From contig CAWEYC010000015.1 in NCBI GenBank assembly GCA_963813195.1, positions 372,001 to 436,000 on the forward strand: a stretch of DNA of 64,000 nt, written 5' to 3'. Positions 58,061-64,000 of this stretch are shown here, one piece after another; position 1 is the first letter of the stretch; each line of letters starts with the position of its first letter. A program made the position numbers and the translations under genes. The DNA is from Roseiarcus sp963813195 (GTDB lineage Bacteria > Pseudomonadota > Alphaproteobacteria > Rhizobiales > Beijerinckiaceae). The notes beneath the pieces are model-generated. The model searched no databases. It was given only the letters and a program-made list of their open reading frames with translations, and had not been told where the DNA came from.

Positions 58061-58780
58061 TCACACCGCCTCCACCACCGGCGGCTGCACCGCCTTCCAG
58101 TAGTTCCGGTACACCGCCGCCAGATGCGTCTCCATCGCAGCCTCTGCCGCGACGGGGTCGCGGCGCAGGATGGCGTCGTGAATGGCCTTGTGTTCGAGGT
58201 AGACGGCGTGGTGGCTGGCGCCGGCGCGGGCGGACACCGAGCGTTGTTCGGCGAGCCATTCGTTGAGCGCGTGGTTGAGCGACGTGAAGATTGGATTGTG
58301 GCTAATCATTGCCAGCGTGTAGTGGAACATCAGGTCGGTCTGCTCGAAGGTCTTCTGGTCGGGCGCCCGACCGTTGGCTTCGAGAGCGGCGGTGAGCTTG
58401 CCCACATCGTCGGCGCTCGCATGAAGCGCCACGTCGCGCGCGAGACCGATCTCGAGCAGGGCGCGGGCGTGCTGCAGGTGGCGCACGCCATCGGGGCGGC
58501 TGAGCAGATGTCGCGCTGCGCCCGACAGATCGCTCACCAGGGTTTCGGGGGTCGGCCGCACGATGCGAGCCGCCGCGCCCGGCCGCACGCTGAGCAGCCC
58601 CTTGCGCTGTAGCGTGAACAGCGCCTCGCGCACGGTCGAGCGCCCAACGCCGAAGCGCTCCATCAGCTCGCGCTCCGATGGGATCTTGTCTCCCTCCGCG
58701 AGCCGCCCGGAAAAGATCAGCAACTCTAAGTGCTCGGCGATTTCCTCGAAGCGCTTGCGCGGCGCGTCCCCGTCGGTCAT
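58061..58780 (-). CDS. GntR/FadR-family transcriptional regulator
   Basis: 239 residues. Winged helix at about 8-75 (SGRLAEGDKIPSERELMERFG, GRSTVREALFTLQRKGLL) followed by an all-helical FadR-type (FCD) ligand domain with metal-site residues in DLMFHYTLAMISHNP and EHKAIHDAILRRDP. GAAGGATTCGC gives a good ribosome site for the ATG at 58780. It probably represses the surrounding sugar genes and itself, and releases DNA when a pathway intermediate binds. Matching candidate operators lie at 57172, 57307, 58820 and 59008. Confidence 0.92.
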   Translation of the reverse strand: MTDGDAPRKRFEEIAEHLELLIFSGRLAEGDKIPSERELMERFGVGRSTVREALFTLQRKGLLSVRPGAAARIVRPTPETLVSDLSGAARHLLSRPDGVRHLQHARALLEIGLARDVALHASADDVGKLTAALEANGRAPDQKTFEQTDLMFHYTLAMISHNPIFTSLNHALNEWLAEQRSVSARAGASHHAVYLEHKAIHDAILRRDPVAAEAAMETHLAAVYRNYWKAVQPPVVEAV

Positions 58781-58819
58781 GCGAATCCTTCCGTAGCGGC
58801 CCCGCCTTCGCGCTTGACC

Positions 58820-58829
58820 TGTCAGACCA
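58820..58829 (-). promoter_or_regulatory. Candidate GntR operator 3
   Basis: TGTCAGACCA on the plus strand, about 40 bases before the regulator gene start, fitting autoregulation. Complement of TGGTCTGACA. Confidence 0.55.
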
Positions 58830-59007
58830 GATGATGCTTCAATCCGAGCAATGATACAAATCGGCGCTTCGGAAGCAAGCGCGCGGGGAAGCGTCCATGC
58901 AATCATGTCATGGAGAGACAGCGGAACAGTCGCAGCCTCCGCGGCAGCGGTCGCTGTGGCGCCCGAGGCCTCGAGGAGCGAGAGCGGTCGGCACAGTCAG
59001 ACTAGGC

Positions 59008-59017
59008 TGTCAGACCA
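59008..59017 (+). promoter_or_regulatory. Candidate GntR operator 4
   Basis: TGTCAGACCA, 29 bases before the hydrolase start and preceded by the partial copy GTCAGACTA at 58995-59003. Confidence 0.55.
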
Positions 59018-59045
59018 ACGCGATGCCGGCCGAGCGCGCCGGCGT

Positions 59046-60020
59046 ATGACCGCCAGTGCCCCCGTGTTGGACCCGGACATGACCGCGTTCCGCGACCTGA
59101 TGGTGACTGGGCGGATTGATCCGACCGCGGCGCCGATCGAGGACGCGCGGCAAGGCGCCCGCGCTCTGCGCCTGCCCTGGAACACCGGTGGCCCCGTCAT
59201 GGCCGAGACTCGCGAGGGAACGATTGCAGGCTTGCGCTGCCGGCTGCACTTGCCGCATCGCGCCGCCGCGCCACAGCCCGTTACGCTTTATCTGCACGGC
59301 GGCGGCTGGACGCTGCTCGACATCGACACCCACGATGATCTCGCTCGCCGGATCGCCGCGGCGAGCGCCAGCCCTGTCCTTCTCGTCGACTATCCCCGGG
59401 CCCCGGAACATGCCTTTCCGGTCCCGCTGAGGCGGCTCCATGCGCTGGCGTGCGCGCTCGGAACTGCAGAGATCGCCACAGGACTTTCGCCCTGCGATGT
59501 CGTGTTGTCTGGAGATTCGGCGGGCGCCAATCTCGCGCTCGCGCTCGCCCTCCTGCTGTGCCGCGAGGGCGGTCCGAGGCCGAAGGCTCTCGCGCTCCTC
59601 TACGGCTCGTTCACGCCCGACTTCGACACGCCTTCCCATCACGCCTACGGGGCGGGGACATTGCCGCTCACGACAGCCCGCATGCAATGGTTCTGGGACA
59701 ATTACGTGCCGGACCGCGCGCTGCGCGACGATCCCCTCGCCGCGCCAAGTCGAGCCGATCTCTCAGGACTGCCGCCTGTCTTCCTTGGTGTCGCCCAGTA
59801 TGACGTCCTTTTTGACGAGAACCTCGCAATCGCGGCTCGGCTGGGCGCAGCCGGAGTCGATCTCACGCTACGCAGCTATCCCGGCACGATCCATGGTTTT
59901 GCCGAGGCCGCGGGCGCTGTCGGCGCAGCGGTGGCCCAGCGCGCCCTATCCGAACTCGGCTCTTTCATCGCCGCGCACCTGAAACCCAAAGGAGCGGGCG
60001 CCACGCCCGAGGACGCATGA
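59046..60020 (+). CDS. Alpha/beta hydrolase (HSL-type esterase)
   Basis: 324 residues of the hormone-sensitive-lipase-like family. Oxyanion motif LYLHGGGW (about 82-89), nucleophile in SGDSAGANLA, Asp in YDVLFDEN and His in GTIHGFAE. It probably hydrolyses an ester (for example an acylated sugar) or a lactone. The ATG at 59046 is used because the longer upstream frame crosses the operator. First gene of the plus-strand operon, overlapping the next gene by four bases. Confidence 0.88.
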   Translation: MTASAPVLDPDMTAFRDLMVTGRIDPTAAPIEDARQGARALRLPWNTGGPVMAETREGTIAGLRCRLHLPHRAAAPQPVTLYLHGGGWTLLDIDTHDDLARRIAAASASPVLLVDYPRAPEHAFPVPLRRLHALACALGTAEIATGLSPCDVVLSGDSAGANLALALALLLCREGGPRPKALALLYGSFTPDFDTPSHHAYGAGTLPLTTARMQWFWDNYVPDRALRDDPLAAPSRADLSGLPPVFLGVAQYDVLFDENLAIAARLGAAGVDLTLRSYPGTIHGFAEAAGAVGAAVAQRALSELGSFIAAHLKPKGAGATPEDA

Positions 60021-61033
60021 ATCCCCTCGCCAAACGCCCGCTCGGCAAGAGCGGCCTGCAGGTCACTCAACTGGGCTTCGGCGGCGCGCCCCTCGGCGAC
60101 TTCTACGCCCGGCTTCCGGACTCACAAGCGATCGCGACCGTCGAGGCCGCCTACGCGGCCGACCTGCGGTTCTTCGACACGTCGCCGCTTTATGGCAATG
60201 GGCTCTCGGAGCACCGCTTCGGTCATGTGCTTCGCCAGAAGCCCCGCGACTTCGTGCTCTCGACCAAGGTCGGCCGCTGGCTCAAGCCGCGCCCCGAAGC
60301 CGAGATCGACCGTGGCTGGTTCAAGGGCGGCCTCAACTTCGAGGCGGTGGTAGATTACAGCTACGACGGCGTCATGCGCTCGATCGACGGCAGCCTGCAG
60401 CGCCTCGGCCTCAACGCCATCGACGTGCTGCTGATCCATGATGTCGACGTCTGGACGCATGGGGCGGACGGCTACGAAACGCATTTCCGCACCGCAATGG
60501 CGGGCGCCTACAAGGCGCTCGATGAACTGCGGGCGGCCGGAACCATCGGCGCCGTCGGCATCGGCGTGAACGAGATCGAGCCCTGTCTGCGTTTTGCCCG
60601 CGAAGGCGATTTCGACTGTTTCCTCCTGGCCGGCCGCTACACGCTGCTGGAGCATGCCGCTCTCGACGAACTGCTGCCGCTCTGCACCCAGAAGAACATC
60701 GGCATCTTGCTAGGGGGGCCTTACAATTCCGGCATCCTGGCCACCGGCGCCATCCCGGACGCGAAGTACAACTATTTTCCGGCTCCGCCCGACATCATGG
60801 CGCGGGTGGCGCGGATCGAAGCCGTGTGCAAGCGCCACGACGTGCCGATCTCCGCCGCGGCGCTGCAGTTCCCGCTCGGGCATCCCGCCGTGTCGTCGAT
60901 GATTCCCGGCGCCGTGAAGCCGGAGGAAGTCGAGCGCAACATGGCGCTGATGCGGAGCGCGATACCGGCCGACCTCTGGGCCGAGTTGAAGCGTGAAGGT
61001 CTGATGCCTGCAGATGCGCCGGTCCCCGCATGA
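60017..61033 (+). CDS. Aldo/keto reductase, sugar 1-dehydrogenase-like
   Basis: 338 residues, NAD(P)-dependent (beta-alpha)8 barrel. LGFGGAPLGDFY, FFDTSPLYGNGLSEHRFG (catalytic Asp and Tyr), VLSTKVGRWL (Lys) and IDVLLIHDVD with the barrel His. This subgroup includes D-threo-aldose and L-fucose 1-dehydrogenases and pyridoxal 4-dehydrogenases. Given the lactonase-like amidohydrolase, oxidation of an aldose to a lactone is the likely role. Four-base overlaps with both neighbours suggest tightly coupled translation. Confidence 0.88.
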   Translation: MNPLAKRPLGKSGLQVTQLGFGGAPLGDFYARLPDSQAIATVEAAYAADLRFFDTSPLYGNGLSEHRFGHVLRQKPRDFVLSTKVGRWLKPRPEAEIDRGWFKGGLNFEAVVDYSYDGVMRSIDGSLQRLGLNAIDVLLIHDVDVWTHGADGYETHFRTAMAGAYKALDELRAAGTIGAVGIGVNEIEPCLRFAREGDFDCFLLAGRYTLLEHAALDELLPLCTQKNIGILLGGPYNSGILATGAIPDAKYNYFPAPPDIMARVARIEAVCKRHDVPISAAALQFPLGHPAVSSMIPGAVKPEEVERNMALMRSAIPADLWAELKREGLMPADAPVPA

Positions 61034-62575
61034 CAGGCTCAGTCGGCAGTCCGCGTCTGGCGCTCAGCGGCATCGCCAAGAGCTTTGGCGGCATCGAGGC
61101 CCTCAAGGGCGTGAGCTTTGCTATCCAGCCCGGAGAAATTCACGCCTTGCTCGGAGAGAACGGAGCGGGCAAATCGACGCTCGTCAAGATCGTCTCGGGT
61201 CTGCAGACGGCCGATGCCGGGGAGATCCGATTGGACGGCGAACTCGTCCGCTTCAGGACGCCCATGGAGGCCCGCAAGGCCGGTGTCGTTGCGGTCTATC
61301 AGGACCCAAAACTGTTTCCGCACCTCGACGTCGCCGAGAACATCTTCATGGGCGTGCAGCCGCTGGACCGGCTCGGCGCCATCGACAAGCGCCGGATGTA
61401 CGAGAGGGCGCGCGAGCTTCTGGCCGATCTCGACGCCCACCTCGATCCCACCACCATGGTGGCCGCCCTCTCGATCGGCGAGGTGCAGTTCGTCGAATTC
61501 GCCCGCGCCATGGCGGAGGGTGTCGATCGCCTGCTCTTCCTGGACGAGCCGACAGCGGCGCTGACACCATCCGAAACCGAGCGGCTGTTCCGCATCGTGC
61601 GCCGCCTGCGCGACAAGGGCACATCGGTGGTCTTCATCTCTCATCGAACTCGAGGAACTCGAGGGGCTCGTCGACACCGTCACGGTGCTGCGCGACGGAA
61701 ATCACGTAGCCACCCAACCTGCGGCGGCACTGAACGAGCAAGCGGTCGTCAAACTGATGGTCGGCCGGTCGCTCGATCAGCTTTATACAGGCGAGCCTCC
61801 GGAAGGCACGCCGTCTAAGGCCGTGGTGGGCGCCGAGCGCCTGCGCGTCGAGGACCTCGGCCAGCGCGGCGCCTTCGACGGCGTCTCCTTCGCGCTTCAT
61901 GCCGGCGAGATCGTCGCGATGGCTGGGCTCGTCGGCGCCGGGCGGAGCGAGATCGCCCACACCATCTTCGGGCTCACGCCGCCGACCGCCGGTCGGGTGT
62001 TCCTCAACGGACAGGAGGTCAGGGTGACGAGCCCGCGGCAGATGCTCGAACTCGGCGTGGCCTATCTGCCGGAAGACCGCGACGCCGAGGGGCTGATCCC
62101 GCGTCTGTCGATCCTGCGCAATCTCGTCCTGCCGATCATGGGGCGGCTTGCCCGGTTCGGCGTCGTGGCGCCGGGCCGGGAGCGCGCGATCGCCAAGACT
62201 TATGCGGCCGATCTCCAGATCAAAGCGGGCAGCGTCGAGCAGACGGTTGCGACATTGTCGGGCGGCAACCGGCAGAAAGTGGTGCTCGGCAAGTGGCTCG
62301 CCATGAATCCGACCGTGCTCATTCTCGACGAGCCGACTCACGGCATCGACGTCGGCACCAAGGCGCAGGTCCATCGCATCGCTCGCGATCTCGCCGACAA
62401 GGGGCTTGCGATCCTGGTGATCTCCTCAGACCTGCCGGAGGTTTTGCGCATGGGAGACCGGATCATCGTCATCGCGGAGGGTCGCGTCAGCGGCACGTTC
62501 TCCCGCGGGGAAGCCACGCAGGAGAAGATCATGACGGCGGCCTCCCTGCGCAGCCGAAAGGGGGCGGCCGCATGA
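61030..62575 (+). pseudogene. Sugar ABC transporter ATPase (RbsA-type), frameshifted
   Basis: The two frames give about 515 residues, the normal RbsA length. Domain 1: Walker A GENGAGKST and LLFLDEPTAAL. The frame breaks near 61647, where one extra A turns VVFISHRLEELEGLVDTV-type sequence into HRTRGTRG; the second frame continues DTVTVLRDGNHVA and domain 2, with TLSGGNRQKVVLGKWL and LILDEPTHGIDVG. Overlaps of four bases with the genes on both sides show that it belongs to the operon. Either recently inactivated or a sequencing error. Confidence 0.88.
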
Positions 62576-63627
62576 GCGTCCGCTCGCCAGCCTCGGTGGC
62601 GCGGGACGTTGGGCCGCAATCGGTTGCTGTGCCGGCCACGCGCCGGCGACGCATGCAACTGCTGCAGAATCGGGCGCTTGGGGTTGCCGTCTTCCTCGTC
62701 CTGCTTTGCGTTTTCTTCTCGGCCCTCAACCCCAATTTTGCCAGCCTCGGCAACATCAACACAATCGCGTTGAACGCGGCGATCCTTGTCGTGGTTGCCT
62801 CCGCCGAGGCCATGGTGGTCATCACCCGGAACTACGACCTGTCCGTTGGTTCGACCGTCGCACTCGCCTCCTATGTTGGCCTCGACGTGATCCGGCTGTT
62901 TCCGCATGCGGGCCCCATTCTCATCCTCGTGCCGGTCGGGCTCGGCGCGCTGTGCGGCGTGGTGAATGGCGCGCTGGTGGCTTATGGCCGGTTGCCCTCG
63001 GTCGTCGCCACCCTGGGAACCATGTCCATCTTCCGCGGGTTGGCGTTTCTTTATGCCAATGGCGGCCAGATCAACGGCAAGGACCTGCCAGCCTGGGTGG
63101 CCGGAACCGCGACGAGCCACATCTTCGGCCTCTCCGTGCTCATCCTCGTCGCCTGCGCCGTGGTGACGCTCGCGAGCTTCATGCTGGGCAGGTTGCGTAT
63201 CGGGCGGAAGATCTATGCGATCGGCTCGAATCCCGAGGCCGCGGTGTTCTACGGCCTGGACGCCCGCGCGGTTATCTTCCGGGCCTATGTGATGGCCGGA
63301 CTGCTGACCGGTCTCGCCGCCTATCTCTTCGCCGCGCGTGCGAGTTGGATCGTACCCTATCTCGCGCAGGGCCTCGAACTCACGGCGCTTGCCGCCGTGG
63401 TGATCGGCGGCGTCAGCGTGCTTGGCGGCTCAGGCACGATCTTCGGCGCGGCGCTCGGCGCTGTGACCCTGGCGGCGCTCGACAACGGGCTCGTGCTCCT
63501 CGGCGCCTCCGAGTTCGCGCGGCAGTTCATCCAGGGCGCGGCCATCGTGATCGCGGTGGTCATCGACGCCGTCGTGCAGCGGCGGATCCAGGATCTGCTC
63601 AAGACCATGCGCAGCCGGAGGTCCTGA
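62572..63627 (+). CDS. Sugar ABC transporter permease (RbsC-type)
   Basis: 351 residues from the ATG at 62572, overlapping the ATPase stop. About ten hydrophobic helices; typical NYDLSVGSTVALASYVG, NGALVAYGRLPSVVATLGTMS, IYAIGSNPEAAVFYGL and VIGGVSVLGGSGTIFGAALG. It pairs with the second permease that follows, as in rhamnose- and autoinducer-2-type importers with two different permeases. Confidence 0.93.
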   Translation: MSVRSPASVARDVGPQSVAVPATRRRRMQLLQNRALGVAVFLVLLCVFFSALNPNFASLGNINTIALNAAILVVVASAEAMVVITRNYDLSVGSTVALASYVGLDVIRLFPHAGPILILVPVGLGALCGVVNGALVAYGRLPSVVATLGTMSIFRGLAFLYANGGQINGKDLPAWVAGTATSHIFGLSVLILVACAVVTLASFMLGRLRIGRKIYAIGSNPEAAVFYGLDARAVIFRAYVMAGLLTGLAAYLFAARASWIVPYLAQGLELTALAAVVIGGVSVLGGSGTIFGAALGAVTLAALDNGLVLLGASEFARQFIQGAAIVIAVVIDAVVQRRIQDLLKTMRSRRS

Positions 63628-64000
63628 TGACACCGACCGCCTCGCCTCGCGCCTTCGTCTGGGAAGCGACCCTGGTGGTCCTTATCCTTCTCGTCGCCAC
63701 ATGGGCCAGTCTGACCTCGCCCTTCTATCTGTCCTTCGACCAGATCACCTATTCGCTGCAGCAGTCGGTGGCCGTCGTCGGGCTCATCGCGCTGGGCCTC
63801 ATGGCCGTGGTGGTCGTCGGTGAGATCGATATCTCGCTGCCGGCAATCCTGGCGCTGGGCAACATCCTCTTCATGCAACTGGCGATCGCGAAGGTATCCG
63901 TGTGGCTCGCGGCGCCGATCGTGGTTGCCGTCTGCGCCCTGGCGGGGTTGTTCAACGGTCTTTTCGTCGTCGCCTTTGGCCTGCCCTCGCTCGCGGTGAC
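63627..64000 (+). CDS. Second sugar ABC transporter permease, partial
   Basis: Starts with ATG overlapping the previous stop codon and runs off the window after about 124 residues. Hydrophobic helices and VVVVGEIDISLPAILALGNIL match the RbsC/RhaQ-type permease family. The order ATPase, permease, permease resembles rhamnose-type importers. Confidence 0.88.
   Translation, partial: MTPTASPRAFVWEATLVVLILLVATWASLTSPFYLSFDQITYSLQQSVAVVGLIALGLMAVVVVGEIDISLPAILALGNILFMQLAIAKVSVWLAAPIVVAVCALAGLFNGLFVVAFGLPSLAV

Overview
The window looks like Alphaproteobacteria, most likely Hyphomicrobiales (a Beijerinckiaceae/Methylocystaceae-like relative). This rests on the GC-rich coding style, the EcfG-like ECF sigma factor, the DUF1003, DUF3309, DUF1236, PRC-barrel, CsbD and phosphoketolase/acetate kinase stress genes, and the abundance of IS110, IS66, IS91, IS630 and IS6 material. 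The genus is not determined. The density of insertion sequences and broken genes suggests an accessory island or a plasmid.

Layout. 0.7-8.3 kb: an ABC exporter, a response regulator/histidine kinase pair, and a divergent paralogous histidine kinase followed by a REC-GGDEF-EAL protein. 8.9-10.2 kb: a frameshifted PLP-dependent alpha-oxoamine synthase. 10.5-21.5 kb: a mobile-element zone with two nearly identical, inverted IS110 copies, IS6/IS91/IS630/IS701 relics, an ECF sigma factor, an AI-2E-type transporter and a decapitated BrkB gene. 21.7-28.9 kb: small envelope and stress proteins, including a DUF1003 gene split by an intact IS66 element. 29.0-33.4 kb: one 1464-residue CheB-CheR-PAS-kinase-REC-REC-LuxR protein. 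33.8-50.1 kb: a stress and energy island with Dps, cold-shock protein, DUF1269 protein, acetate kinase, phosphoketolase, PPK2, a proton P-type ATPase and an SPFH protein, plus a third IS110 copy. 51.5-64 kb: sugar uptake and oxidation genes, with two RbsABC-type importers, an aldo/keto reductase, a lactonase-like amidohydrolase, an SDR, an Ldh-type dehydrogenase and a GntR/FadR regulator.

The most striking signal is an unexplained sequence of about 20 bp, core GTAnTTTCCGAnnCTA. It occurs at least 15 times between 12.4 and 49.8 kb and nowhere else in the window. Nearly every copy lies 50-180 bp upstream of a stress-type gene and reads in that gene's direction; one lies in front of the ECF sigma gene. 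This points to one regulon covering phosphoketolase, acetate kinase, Dps, CsbD, DUF1269, DUF1236, DUF3309, SPFH and several unknown proteins. Phosphoketolase makes acetyl phosphate, acetate kinase turns it into ATP, PPK2 can make nucleotides from polyphosphate, and the P-type ATPase spends ATP on proton export, so the island resembles an energy-maintenance program for stress or low oxygen.

Three otherwise good genes carry single-base frameshifts (the PLP enzyme, a sugar-binding protein and an ABC ATPase). These may be real decay or assembly errors.
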